Part shown: piece by piece, positions 18,902-28,028 of the stretch | Layout: each line of letters opens with the position of its first letter | Position numbering within the stretch: the stretch's first letter is position 1 | NCBI RefSeq assembly: GCF_035621475.1 | Contig: NZ_CP141799.1 | Span: forward strand, 2,654,501-2,718,500 | Direction: 5' to 3' | DNA from: Pseudomonas paeninsulae | GTDB lineage: Bacteria; Pseudomonadota; Gammaproteobacteria; Pseudomonadales; Pseudomonadaceae | Length of the DNA stretch: 64,000 bases | The notes under the pieces: generated by a model | What the model saw: the letters and a program-made list of their open reading frames with translations, nothing else | Told to the model about the DNA's origin: nothing | Databases searched by the model: none | Translations under genes and position numbers: made by a program

Positions 18902-21898
18902 ATGAAAGATAAGGATGCTCTACAACAGTGCGTCCCCCCGTCGGCGAGCTCGGGGGAGGGGTTGCGCCAGATGGCGGAAGACATAATTGGCGATGATGCG
19001 CTGGACTCGCGCAAAAATCTGCCGCTCCTGACGCCAACTGCGATGCAGCAGGCTTTGCACGAGCTGCGCGTGCATCAGATCGAACTGGAGATGCAGAACG
19101 AGGAGCTGCGTCAGGCGCAGACCGAGATCGAAGATGCGAAAGAACGCTATTTCGATCTCTATGACCTGGCCCCGATTGGCTACCTGACGCTCAGCGTGCA
19201 GGGCTCGATCCTCCAGGCCAACCTGACGTCGACCCATCTACTTGAAGTGGTTCGCACCGAGTTGATCAAGCAGCCGATCACGCGCTTCATCCATCGCGAC
19301 GATCAGGATATTTTCTACCAGCTGTGTAAACGGCTGATCACCACAAGTGAGCCACAGACGTGCGAGCTGCGCATGGTCAAAAGTGGCGGGGCGGTACTGT
19401 GGGCACACTTGGACGCAACCAAGGCTGAAGACGAAAGCGGCGCACCGGCATTGCGTATCGTGCTGAGCGATTTCAATGCACGCAAGCGCGCTGAAGACGC
19501 ACTGCAGGAAAGCTACCAGGCCCTGCACAGCATCCTGGACGCGACCCTCGACGGCTTTTGGCGCGTTGATGTTCACGGCAACATTCTCGATGTAAACCCG
19601 ACCTACTGCGAGCAGTCGGGTTACCGCCGTGAAGAACTGCTGAGGATGAACGTCCTCGACCTGGAGGCAGAGGAGTGCGCCGCCGCCACAGCGAAACAGA
19701 CCCTCACCCTGATCGAAACCGGTCATGGGCAGTTCGAGTCTATCCATCGGCGCAAGAACGGATCCCTCTGGCAGGTCGAAGTCAGCAGTACTTATCGTGC
19801 TGCGGCCGGGGGCCAGTTTTTCGTGTTCCTGCGTGATATTTCCAAGCGCAAACAAGCCGAAGAAAAACTCCAGCTCGCGGCCAACGTGTTCTCCCATTCC
19901 CGTGAAGGCATCATGATTACCGCGGCCGATGGCAGCATAATCAATGTCAATGCCGCATTTACCTACATCACTGGCTACAGTCGCGACGACGCCATCGGAC
20001 AAACCCCGCGATTTCTCAGTTCGGGCCGCCATACCAGCGAGTTTTACGAGTCCATGTGGCACAGCCTGAGCCAAAAAGGCCATTGGTACGGTGAGATCTG
20101 GAACAGGCGCAAAAACGGCGAAATTTATGCCGAGATGCAAACCATCAGTAGCGTGCGTGACTCCAACGGTGACGTCGTCCAGTACGTTGCGCTGTTCTCG
20201 GATATCACCGAAATCAAGGCGCACCAGAGCAAGCTCGAACATATCGCGCACTACGACGCCCTGACCTCGCTGCCCAACCGCGTGCTCTTGGCCGATCGCC
20301 TGCAGCATGCCATCGCTCAGGCGCAACGGCGCGGACAACTGCTGGAAGTCGTCTACCTGGATTTGGACGGTTTCAAGGCGATCAACGACAAGCACGGGCA
20401 TGAGGCCGGGGACAAACTGCTGATTGCTCTGTCTGCCATCATGAAACAGGCGCTGCGCGAGTGCGACACCCTGGCCCGTATTGGTGGCGATGAGTTCGTT
20501 GCGGTGCTGGTCGACCTGCCGGATGTAGCCACCAGCATGCCAATGCTCAGCCGGCTGCTCGCCGCCGCGGCGCAAGTGGTGCATGTGGGCGACCTGGCGC
20601 TGCAAGTGTCGGCCAGCATGGGGGTGACCTTCTGCCCGCAGCAGGATGAGGTGGACGCGGATCAACTGATGCGTCAGGCCGATCAGGCCATGTATCAGGC
20701 CAAATTGTCCGGCAAGAATCGTCTACATTTCTTCGATGTCGAGCACGATCGCAGCGTGCGTGGCCATCACGAAAGCCTGGAACACATTCGCCTGGCACTG
20801 GCAGAGCGCGAGTTCGTCCTCTACTACCAGCCCAAGGTGAATATGCGCACTGGCGAGGTCATCGGGGTCGAGGCCCTGATCCGCTGGCTACACCCACAGC
20901 GAGGGCTTTTGGCTCCGGCAATATTTCTACCGGTGATCGAGGATCATCTGCTGGCGATTGAAATCGGTGAGTGGGCAATAAATCGAGCCCTGGCCCAGAT
21001 GGAAGAGTGGCTCAAACTCGGGCTGGACATCGAAGTCAGTGTCAACATCGGTGCTCGCCAGTTGCAGCAGAAGAACTTCGTTGAGCGCCTGCAGGTCATT
21101 CTCAACGCCCATCCGCAAGTCAAACCCTCGCGCTTGCAACTGGAGATTCTGGAAACCAGCGCGCTGGAGGACGTCGCACATGTGTTCCAGGTAATCGAGG
21201 CCTGCCGGGAAATCGGTGTGATGTTCGCACTGGATGATTTTGGTACGGGTTATTCCTCACTTACCTATCTGAAACATCTACCGGTAGCCTTGCTCAAAAT
21301 CGACCAGAGCTTCGTCTTCGGCATGCTCGATGACCCGGATGACCTGTCCATTCTCAAGGGTGTAGTTGGCCTGGCCAGCGCATTCCGCCTTGAAGTCATT
21401 GCCGAAGGCGTCGAAAGCCTGGAGCACGGCGCTCTATTACTGCAACTGGGTTGCGAGCAGGCTCAGGGGTTTGGTATCGCCGCGCCAATGGCTGCAGACG
21501 AACTACCCCACTGGGTTGCGACTTGGTGGCAGAGTTCGGATTGGTGCAACTTGCCATCGGCGAGCAAAGCAGACTTGGTGCGCCTGATGGCTAGCGTCGA
21601 ACTGCGCGCCTGGATCAAGGCCATGGACAACTACCTCAGGGGCGAGCGTACGACCCCGCCGCCCCTGGATCGGCAGCAGAGTTACTTCGCTCAATGGCTG
21701 AAAAGTGCCGGCCTGGATCAACGTGCCACTTATCCATCTTTTGCTGTCGTCAACGAGTTGCATACGCAGATTAATGTGCTCACGAGTGAAGTCTGCGCCC
21801 TGCATATCAAGGGTCGTGACGCGCAGGTACAGGCAAGGCTCGGCGAACTTCATGACCTGCAGAACACCATGCTTGAACAGTTGCAAGCGCTGACCTAG
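18902..21898 (+). CDS. PAS-GGDEF-EAL cyclic-di-GMP turnover protein
   Basis: Cytoplasmic sensor of 998 residues. In order: a coiled N-terminus, three PAS domains (about 80-200, 205-325 and 330-450), a GGDEF domain with intact IGGDEF near residue 528, and an EAL domain with GVEALIRW near 658. The EAL domain retains DDFGTGYSSL and VIAEGVES, so both cyclase and phosphodiesterase residues are present. The last about 130 residues resemble the four-helix CZB zinc-sensor fold (LRAWIKAMDNYL, QWLKSAG, VVNELHTQI) but lack most metal ligands. No transmembrane segment is seen. The decayed PAS fragment upstream may be a former part or paralogue. Confidence 0.9.
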   Translation: MKDKDALQQCVPPSASSGEGLRQMAEDIIGDDALDSRKNLPLLTPTAMQQALHELRVHQIELEMQNEELRQAQTEIEDAKERYFDLYDLAPIGYLTLSVQGSILQANLTSTHLLEVVRTELIKQPITRFIHRDDQDIFYQLCKRLITTSEPQTCELRMVKSGGAVLWAHLDATKAEDESGAPALRIVLSDFNARKRAEDALQESYQALHSILDATLDGFWRVDVHGNILDVNPTYCEQSGYRREELLRMNVLDLEAEECAAATAKQTLTLIETGHGQFESIHRRKNGSLWQVEVSSTYRAAAGGQFFVFLRDISKRKQAEEKLQLAANVFSHSREGIMITAADGSIINVNAAFTYITGYSRDDAIGQTPRFLSSGRHTSEFYESMWHSLSQKGHWYGEIWNRRKNGEIYAEMQTISSVRDSNGDVVQYVALFSDITEIKAHQSKLEHIAHYDALTSLPNRVLLADRLQHAIAQAQRRGQLLEVVYLDLDGFKAINDKHGHEAGDKLLIALSAIMKQALRECDTLARIGGDEFVAVLVDLPDVATSMPMLSRLLAAAAQVVHVGDLALQVSASMGVTFCPQQDEVDADQLMRQADQAMYQAKLSGKNRLHFFDVEHDRSVRGHHESLEHIRLALAEREFVLYYQPKVNMRTGEVIGVEALIRWLHPQRGLLAPAIFLPVIEDHLLAIEIGEWAINRALAQMEEWLKLGLDIEVSVNIGARQLQQKNFVERLQVILNAHPQVKPSRLQLEILETSALEDVAHVFQVIEACREIGVMFALDDFGTGYSSLTYLKHLPVALLKIDQSFVFGMLDDPDDLSILKGVVGLASAFRLEVIAEGVESLEHGALLLQLGCEQAQGFGIAAPMAADELPHWVATWWQSSDWCNLPSASKADLVRLMASVELRAWIKAMDNYLRGERTTPPPLDRQQSYFAQWLKSAGLDQRATYPSFAVVNELHTQINVLTSEVCALHIKGRDAQVQARLGELHDLQNTMLEQLQALT

Positions 21899-22176
21899 GA
21901 AGCGCTCCATGAATACGAATCTTGCAGTTTGGGTCGGGCCGTGTAGGTCGGGTTGAATAGGCACTTCTAGTGCCGGCTGAACTGCGCAGGGTGGTGCTGG
22001 GCTTTGCCCCTGTGCGCCAACCTGCAATGTTGCACTAATCGCTATATTTACGATCCAAAGCAGCTCATCGAGCAGGTATTGCTCTAGCGCGGCATGGGGC
22101 CGGGCGGCCCTCTAACATTGTATGGCCGGTGCAGCCTGATAGACTGCATGGGTATTTGCCAACTTCAAGGAGTCTC

Positions 22177-23016
22177 ATGATCAAGAAATGCTTGTTCCCA
22201 GCCGCCGGTTACGGCACACGCTTTCTACCTGCAACCAAGGCCATGCCCAAGGAAATGTTGCCGATAGTGAACAAGCCACTGATCCAGTATGGCGTCGAAG
22301 AGGCGCTTGAAGCTGGGCTGACCGAGATCGCCATGGTCACCGGTCGTGGCAAGCGCTCGCTGGAAGATCACTTCGACATCAGTTACGAGCTGGAACAGCA
22401 GATCCGCGACACCGACAAGGAAAAATACCTGGTAGGCATCCGCCGCCTGATCGATGAGTGCAGCTTTTCCTACACCCGTCAGGTCGAAATGAAAGGCCTC
22501 GGTCACGCGATTCTCTGTGCTCGTCCGCTGATCGGTGACGAGGCCTTTGCCGTGGTGCTGGCCGATGACTTGTGCCTGAACCTGGACGGTGACGGTGTAT
22601 TGACCCAGATGATCAAGCTGTACAACCAGTTCCGCTGCTCGATCGTCGCCATTCAGGAAGTACCGCCGGAGGAGACTCACAAGTATGGCGTGATCGCCGG
22701 CGAGATGATCCGCGACGACATTTACCGGGTCAACAGCATGGTCGAGAAGCCCAAGCCGGAAGATGCGCCATCCAACCTGGCGATCATCGGTCGTTACATT
22801 CTTACTCCGGATATTTTCGACATCATCAAAAACACCCCCCCAGGCAAGGGTGGCGAAATCCAGATCACCGATGCACTGATGAAGCAGGCCCAGGATGGCT
22901 GCGTACTGGCCTACAAGTTCAAGGGCCAACGCTTCGACTGTGGCGGCGCAGAGGGCTATATCGAGGCCACCAACTTCTGCTTCGAGAACCTCTACAAGCC
23001 GGGCAAGGCTTTCTGA
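22177..23016 (+). CDS. galU: UTP-glucose-1-phosphate uridylyltransferase
   Basis: Makes UDP-glucose for LPS and exopolysaccharide. The 279 residues match Pseudomonas GalU. The nucleotidyltransferase loop FPAAGYGTRFLPATKAMPKE and the substrate-site block GGAEGYIEATNFCFEN are intact. ATG at 22177 follows AAGGAG. The 278 bases upstream contain no gene; an earlier in-frame ATG at 22129 lacks a ribosome site. gor lies close by, as in other pseudomonads. Confidence 0.96.
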   Translation: MIKKCLFPAAGYGTRFLPATKAMPKEMLPIVNKPLIQYGVEEALEAGLTEIAMVTGRGKRSLEDHFDISYELEQQIRDTDKEKYLVGIRRLIDECSFSYTRQVEMKGLGHAILCARPLIGDEAFAVVLADDLCLNLDGDGVLTQMIKLYNQFRCSIVAIQEVPPEETHKYGVIAGEMIRDDIYRVNSMVEKPKPEDAPSNLAIIGRYILTPDIFDIIKNTPPGKGGEIQITDALMKQAQDGCVLAYKFKGQRFDCGGAEGYIEATNFCFENLYKPGKAF

Positions 23017-23032
23017 GTCGAGTCGGATCTGA

Positions 23033-23062
23033 GCACAAAGCCACCTGCGGGTGGCTTTGTGC
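23033..23062. terminator. Bidirectional terminator between galU and the VOC gene
   Basis: A perfect 13-bp stem (GCACAAAGCCACC with its complement) around a TGCG loop, located between convergent genes. It lacks a T-run on either side. Confidence 0.65.
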
Positions 23063-23071
23063 TGTGAGTGG

Positions 23072-23494
23072 TCAGGGAATTAGCAGCGCCTCCGAGCCCG
23101 GACCAAGTGGCTGGCCATAGCTGAACTCGACGTAGTTGCCCGCAGGGTCACGCAGCCCACAATAATAACCAACAGGGTAGGGCTCATCACGCGGTGCCCA
23201 GATCAGGCAGCCAGCCTTTTGCGCTCTGGCGGCTACCCTGTCGACCTGCTCGCGGCTGTCCACGGCAAAACCGAAATGGCTGTAATCGTCCGCTGCCAGC
23301 TGCCGATCCTGACCACCTGGCATGATCACGAAGATGAATGTGTGCTCTTTGCCGGGTTCGGCCATCCAGACGATACGCGAACCTTTACCCACACGTTGGT
23401 GGATCACGGTCATGCCGCAGAACTCCGCATAGAACGCCACACAGGCATCCAGATCCGGCACATGCAAAGCCAAATGGGTGAGGGTAGGGCGCAT
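23072..23494 (-). CDS. VOC/glyoxalase-family protein
   Basis: A 140-residue vicinal-oxygen-chelate protein with two beta-alpha-beta-beta-beta repeats. The first starts LTHLALHVPDLDACVAFY with a metal-type His; the second includes YSHFGFAVDSREQVD and ends RDPAGNYVEFSYGQP with the usual Glu. This is consistent with a lactoylglutathione-lyase-like metalloenzyme, substrate unknown. It is convergent with galU and divergent from gor. Confidence 0.85.
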   Translation of the reverse strand: MRPTLTHLALHVPDLDACVAFYAEFCGMTVIHQRVGKGSRIVWMAEPGKEHTFIFVIMPGGQDRQLAADDYSHFGFAVDSREQVDRVAARAQKAGCLIWAPRDEPYPVGYYCGLRDPAGNYVEFSYGQPLGPGSEALLIP

Positions 23495-23588
23495 AGCGTT
23501 TCTCCTCTGGGTGACCCAGCAAGTTTAGGCCGGGCGCAGGATTCAAGTGCGATTAGGTTATGCTGGCGGCCTGCTAAGGAGGCTGACC

Positions 23589-24950
23589 ATGACCTATGAT
23601 TTCGACCTGTTTGTAATCGGCGCCGGTTCCGGTGGTGTACGTGCTGCGCGGTTTGCCGCCGGTTATGGTGCCCGCGTGGCCGTAGCCGAGAGCCGTTATC
23701 TGGGCGGCACCTGCGTCAACGTTGGCTGTGTGCCAAAAAAGCTGCTGGTGTATGGCGCGCACTTCGCTGAAGATTTCGAGCAGGCCCAAGGTTTTGGTTG
23801 GTCGTTTTCCGGTGAAGCGAAGTTCGATTGGCCGACCCTGATCGCCAACAAGAATCGAGAGATCGGACGCCTCAATGAAATCTACCGCAATTTGCTGGTC
23901 AACAGTGGCGTAACCCTGCTCGAGGGTCATGCGCGCCTGCTGGATGAGCATAGCGTGGAGTTGGGCGGCCAGCGTTACAGCGCCAAGCACATCCTCATCG
24001 CCACCGGTGGCTGGCCGCATATCCCGAAAATCCCCGGGCACGAACATGCCATCGGCTCGAATGAAGCCTTCTTCCTCGAACAATTACCCAAGCGCGTGCT
24101 GGTGGTCGGCGGTGGCTATATCGCCGTGGAGTTCGCCTCGATTTTCAATGGCCTTGGCGCTCAGACCTCGCTGCTGTATCGCGGCGAGTTGTTCCTGCGT
24201 GGCTTCGACGGCGCCGTGCGTAAACATCTGCAAGAAGAACTGTGCAAACGCGGCCTGGATCTGCAGTTCAATAGCGATATCGAACGCATCGACAAACAGG
24301 CCGACGGCAGCCTGCTCGCGACGCTAAAAGATGGCCGCGAGCTGCAGGCAGACTGTATTTTCTATGCCACCGGCCGCCGGCCAATGCTAGATAACCTGGG
24401 CTTGGAAAACACCTCTGTAGAGCTTGATGAGCGCGGTTATATCAAGGTCGATGAACAGTTCCAGACCACTGCGCCTTCGATTCTGGCCCTGGGCGATGTG
24501 ATCGGCCGGGTGCAACTGACCCCGGTGGCATTGGCCGAGGGCATGGCGGTGGCGCGGCGACTGTTCAAGCCGGAGGAATATCGCCCGGTCGACTACCAGA
24601 CGATCCCTACCGCCGTCTTCAGCCTGCCCAATATCGGTACCGTCGGCCTTAGCGAAGAGCAGGCGAAAGAGGAGGGCTACCGGGTGGAAGTCTACGAAAG
24701 TCGTTTCCGGCCGATGAAACTGACCCTCACCGAATGCCAGGAACGTACCTTGATGAAACTGGTGGTCGATGCCGACAGCGACCGCGTATTGGGTTGCCAC
24801 ATGGTTGGGCCGGAAGCCGGCGACATCATCCAGGGCCTTGCCGTGGCATTGAAGGCTGGGGCGACCAAGCAGATATTCGACGAGACCATTGGTGTGCATC
24901 CTACGGCTGCCGAAGAGTTTGTTACCATGCGCGCACCCGTGACCACCTGA
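23589..24950 (+). CDS. gor: Glutathione-disulfide reductase
   Basis: FAD/NADPH flavoprotein that reduces glutathione disulfide, 453 residues. The FAD-binding [14 protein letters not shown] is at the N-terminus, the redox-active pair Cys42/Cys47 is in [13 protein letters not shown], the NADPH-binding fold is [14 protein letters not shown], and the C-terminal catalytic His-Glu is in [18 protein letters not shown] lies 6 bases before the chosen ATG. An earlier in-frame ATG at 23547 precedes this site and was not used. Confidence 0.96.
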   Translation: MTYDFDLFVIGAGSGGVRAARFAAGYGARVAVAESRYLGGTCVNVGCVPKKLLVYGAHFAEDFEQAQGFGWSFSGEAKFDWPTLIANKNREIGRLNEIYRNLLVNSGVTLLEGHARLLDEHSVELGGQRYSAKHILIATGGWPHIPKIPGHEHAIGSNEAFFLEQLPKRVLVVGGGYIAVEFASIFNGLGAQTSLLYRGELFLRGFDGAVRKHLQEELCKRGLDLQFNSDIERIDKQADGSLLATLKDGRELQADCIFYATGRRPMLDNLGLENTSVELDERGYIKVDEQFQTTAPSILALGDVIGRVQLTPVALAEGMAVARRLFKPEEYRPVDYQTIPTAVFSLPNIGTVGLSEEQAKEEGYRVEVYESRFRPMKLTLTECQERTLMKLVVDADSDRVLGCHMVGPEAGDIIQGLAVALKAGATKQIFDETIGVHPTAAEEFVTMRAPVTT

Positions 24951-24957
24951 AAACCAC

Positions 24958-25581
24958 ATGCCACAGCTTTTTTACCTGGCTGACCTGTTCGGCGTAGCCG
25001 TATTTGCCATCACCGGCGCCTTGATGGCTGGGCGCAAATCCATGGATCTGTTCGGCGTACTGGTGATTGCCGTCATCACTGCGCTGGGCGGCGGAACCTT
25101 GCGTGATGTGATTCTCGACAATCATCCGGTCAGCTGGATACGTGACGACACCTATATCGTCATCGCCTCCCTGGCGGCGGTGGGCACCGTGGTGTGGGTA
25201 CGGTTCACCCAGCCGATCCACGAGAAGGGACTGCTGATCGCCGATGCCTTTGGCTTGGCCGTATTCACCGTGATCGGCACCGAAGTGGCCTTGCAGCACA
25301 ACGTGCCGCTGAGTACTGCCGTAATCATGGGGGTCATGACCGGTGTCGCCGGTGGCGTCATGCGCGATGTGATCTGTAATGAAATCCCGCTTATATTCAA
25401 GAAAGAAATCTACGCCACCGCCTGTATTGCCGGCGCCCTGATGTTTATCGGACTCCGCGCACTGGACACTCCGCACTGGTTCGATACCGGCGTTGCCATG
25501 CTGACTGTGTTGCTTATTCGTCTGGCCGCAATCCGCTGGCATTTCTCGTTGCCACGCTTCCATCTATTGGATCGGGACTGA
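24958..25581 (+). CDS. TRIC/YadS-family seven-helix membrane channel
   Basis: Inner-membrane protein of 207 residues, seven predicted helices in two repeats. Each repeat carries a GG-x-RD signature (ALGGGTLRDVIL and GVAGGVMRDVIC). Bacterial relatives are trimeric cation channels or putative glycine transporters. It starts 8 bases after gor, so it is probably co-transcribed. Confidence 0.85.
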   Translation: MPQLFYLADLFGVAVFAITGALMAGRKSMDLFGVLVIAVITALGGGTLRDVILDNHPVSWIRDDTYIVIASLAAVGTVVWVRFTQPIHEKGLLIADAFGLAVFTVIGTEVALQHNVPLSTAVIMGVMTGVAGGVMRDVICNEIPLIFKKEIYATACIAGALMFIGLRALDTPHWFDTGVAMLTVLLIRLAAIRWHFSLPRFHLLDRD

Positions 25582-25583
25582 GC

Positions 25584-25772
25584 ATGATCGAACGCCTGGA
25601 TCACCTGGTGCTGACCGTAGCCAACATCATCAACAGGATGGCAGCGCCTTGGGCATCTCAGCATCAGCCCGCGACGTTGCCAGCAGCTCCACCAAGCCTT
25701 ACCAGCGCTAAAAGCGTCCTGACAATTCTGGCGGTGTTCGCCGTGGTGCTAATCGCCTATGGCTTCGCATAA
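25584..25772 (+). pseudogene. Chimeric ORF: VOC-like N-terminus joined to a hydrophobic tail
   Basis: The first 15 residues, MIERLDHLVLTVANI, are a textbook VOC/glyoxalase start. The sequence then jumps to unrelated, proline/alanine-rich residues and ends in one hydrophobic helix (VLTILAVFAVVLIAYGFA). This looks like a deletion fusing the first bases of a VOC gene to the tail of a small membrane protein gene. It may be translated, since it lies 2 bases after the preceding stop. Confidence 0.4.
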
Positions 25773-25849
25773 TGTATATTATGTTAAATCATTGGCGTTT
25801 CCTGAAAAGTCTCTTAGGCATGCGAACTACAGCTCAACAGGATTCGACC

Positions 25850-26098
25850 ATGGACAGTTCTCGATCCTCCCTACTCGCCATCATCGCGTTGGCCGCCGCA
25901 TGCCTCACTCCTGTGCAATCCCCCTTCAACGCCCGTCGCTGTCATCAACCGGGAGAACTAGCCAGCAGACAGCCACTGCGATGCATCCAGGCCGACTGGC
26001 GGGTGCAGCAATACTTGAGTCGACCTGAGAACACACAGGCCCACGCCAACAGCAGACACACAACAGCGCTGACTGGCATCGAATTGTGGGACAACTAA
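25850..26098 (+). CDS. Small putative exported protein
   Basis: Weak call. From ATG at 25850 the 82-residue product begins with a short charged segment and a hydrophobic stretch (SLLAIIALAAACLTPVQS) that could be a signal peptide, followed by a polar tail with two cysteines. I see no family. The frame extends upstream to 25772. No clear ribosome site is visible, so it may be non-coding. Confidence 0.25.
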   Translation: MDSSRSSLLAIIALAAACLTPVQSPFNARRCHQPGELASRQPLRCIQADWRVQQYLSRPENTQAHANSRHTTALTGIELWDN

Positions 26099-26179
26099 GG
26101 CTATTGGTGGACAAAGCTTGGTGGTTTCTACCCTGCCGGCCTTACTACCGACGCATTCAAGCGCAGTGTTATCCGCAGT

Positions 26180-26482
26180 TCAACTCAGCCGCGAAGCCGA
26201 CTTGCGGATGATTTTGATCGAGTGCTTGAGCGTCGGCTTGCGGGTTACGCTGACAGCCTTGCGGCTCACGGTATCGATGGTGATATTCCAAAAGCCGCTG
26301 CTCGGTACGGTGATTTTTGCCGGGAAGGTATCGAAAGCACCGCCGTGGTAGGTGTGTCGGCCGCCATTCTTGAAGCTGCGGAAATTCGCGTCGCTCATTA
26401 GACGGATATTGCAGGTCTGCGAGCACTCGATCACGACTTCGTCGTCTTCATTGAGGTGTTCGCGTTGGTGTATGTATTTCAT
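26180..26482 (-). CDS. DUF1883 domain protein
   Basis: A 100-residue protein whose start (MKYIHQREHLNEDDEVVIEC) and centre (GGRHTYHGGAFDTFPAKITV, then SSGFWNITIDTV) match the DUF1883 pattern, a small beta-rich domain of unknown role. The C-terminus is basic. The opposite-strand ORF here is its shadow. No operon partner is apparent: it converges with the region left of it and diverges from the radical SAM gene. Confidence 0.7.
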   Translation of the reverse strand: MKYIHQREHLNEDDEVVIECSQTCNIRLMSDANFRSFKNGGRHTYHGGAFDTFPAKITVPSSGFWNITIDTVSRKAVSVTRKPTLKHSIKIIRKSASRLS

Positions 26483-26635
26483 CTACCGCTCCGCACAGCT
26501 GGGTCAGGCCAATCAAGGCGCTAGTATGAGTGCCCGGAAGGCTTGAGCAAAGCATTCAGTCGTTCGCCGCCATGCGCTAACCTTCTCGGACGACGGATAC
26601 CGCCGCCACCCGCCTGGTGATAGCATGCGCGCGCC

Positions 26636-27682
26636 ATGCAAATCGAAGATTTCCACCAACGCCTCGCCGATCTCGGCGCCAAGCCCATACATATCGGACG
26701 GATCAGCCGTGCCTGGCTGCAAGGCAAGCCGCTGGATACCGGGACACGCAACCAGAAGACCGAGAATTTTCTGCCGCTTGCGGTGCGTAATGCCCTGCCG
26801 CAGTTGACGGAAGAGCTCAACGCCCTCGCCCGCCTCAGCTCCGAGCACCCGGCGGCGGACGGCTCGGCGCGTTTGCTGGTGGAATTGGCCGACAAGCAGA
26901 TGGTGGAAAGCGTGCTGCTGCCGCGTGATGGCCTGTGTGTGTCGAGCCAGGTCGGTTGCGCGGTGGGTTGCGTGTTCTGCATGACCGGCAAGAGCGGCTT
27001 GCTGCGTCAGTTGAGTACGGCCGAGATTGTCGCCCAGGTGGCCCTGGCCCGACGCTTTCGCCCGGTGAAGAAGGTGGTGTTCATGGGCATGGGCGAGCCG
27101 GCGCACAATCTCGACAACGTACTGCAGGCCATCGACCTGCTCGGCACCGATGGTGGTATTGGCCAGCGTAATTTGGTGTTCTCCACCGTAGGCGATCCAC
27201 GGGTCTTCGAGCGTCTGCCGCAACAGCGAATCAAACCGGCGCTGGCCCTGTCGCTGCACACCACAGATGCGGAACTGCGCCAACAGTTGTTGCCGCGCGC
27301 ACCCCGTATCGACCCCGAGGAGCTGGTCGAACTGGGTGAAACCTACGCTCGGCAGATCGATTATCCAATCCAGTACCAGTGGACACTGCTCAAGGGCATC
27401 AACGACAGCCAGGTCGAAATGGACGGCATCCTGCGCCTGCTCAAGGGCAAGTACGCAATCATGAACCTGATCCCCTACAACAGCCTGGAAGCCGACGACT
27501 ACCAACGCCCGGATGGCGACCGTATCGTGCAGATCGTGCGCTACCTGCACAGTCGCGGCGTACTGACCAAGGTGCGCAACTCCGCCGGCCAGGATATCGA
27601 CGGCGGGTGCGGCCAGTTGCGCGCCCGGGCGACCGATCTGCTGAACAAGCGGACGGTGCATCGGCCGCTGCAGCAACGTTGA
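26636..27682 (+). CDS. RlmN/Cfr-family radical SAM RNA methyltransferase-like protein
   Basis: Cysteines 108, 112 and 115 in GCAVGCVFCMT bind the [4Fe-4S] cluster. GMGEPAHNLDNV is the SAM-site GE motif, and the C-terminal GQDIDGGCGQL carries the second catalytic Cys that forms the methyl-protein intermediate in RlmN. At 348 residues it is shorter than RlmN proper. The N-terminal RNA-recruitment part is reduced, so it is probably the Pseudomonas paralogue often seen near cysI, not the housekeeping RlmN. The substrate is not known to me. Confidence 0.85.
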   Translation: MQIEDFHQRLADLGAKPIHIGRISRAWLQGKPLDTGTRNQKTENFLPLAVRNALPQLTEELNALARLSSEHPAADGSARLLVELADKQMVESVLLPRDGLCVSSQVGCAVGCVFCMTGKSGLLRQLSTAEIVAQVALARRFRPVKKVVFMGMGEPAHNLDNVLQAIDLLGTDGGIGQRNLVFSTVGDPRVFERLPQQRIKPALALSLHTTDAELRQQLLPRAPRIDPEELVELGETYARQIDYPIQYQWTLLKGINDSQVEMDGILRLLKGKYAIMNLIPYNSLEADDYQRPDGDRIVQIVRYLHSRGVLTKVRNSAGQDIDGGCGQLRARATDLLNKRTVHRPLQQR

Positions 27683-27700
27683 TCAAACCGATACGGTCGC

Positions 27701-27904
27701 GCCCATAGCTGGCGCTTCGACGGTGGCCTGGAAGTGCTCGCTGCCCTCCTCGCCCCAGGTGGTGCTGCTGCCCTGGTCGGATGCTGGCGGTGCGCGCACC
27801 CCAGCACCGAGCAACTACACGGCCAGCATCACCAGGCCCATGAAGCGTGTTTCATCGCCAACTCGGTAATCAGCGAAGTGCGCTGCGAGCCGCTACTGAC
27901 ATAG
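27701..27904 (+). pseudogene. Frameshifted, internally deleted OsmC-family gene
   Basis: Frame 1 begins HSWRFDGGLEV, an OsmC peroxidase N-terminal segment. The continuation SSPQVVLLPWSDAGG is in a second frame. The C-terminal QAHEACFIANSVISEVRCEP ends at 27904. The middle of the protein, including the first catalytic Cys region, is missing. The remaining bases to 28028 contain another short coding-like tail (LPDAELFYVMRRHLAAG and a stop) that I cannot name. Confidence 0.65.
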
Positions 27905-28028
27905 ACGCTTGCCGGACGCGGAACTGTTCTACGTCATGCGTCGGCATCTGGCCGCGGGTTAAGATGCCCGCCACCTCCGGCGTTGAGCATCTTGCATGCC
28001 GGTTTTATTGGCTCACAGCGAACCCTGC

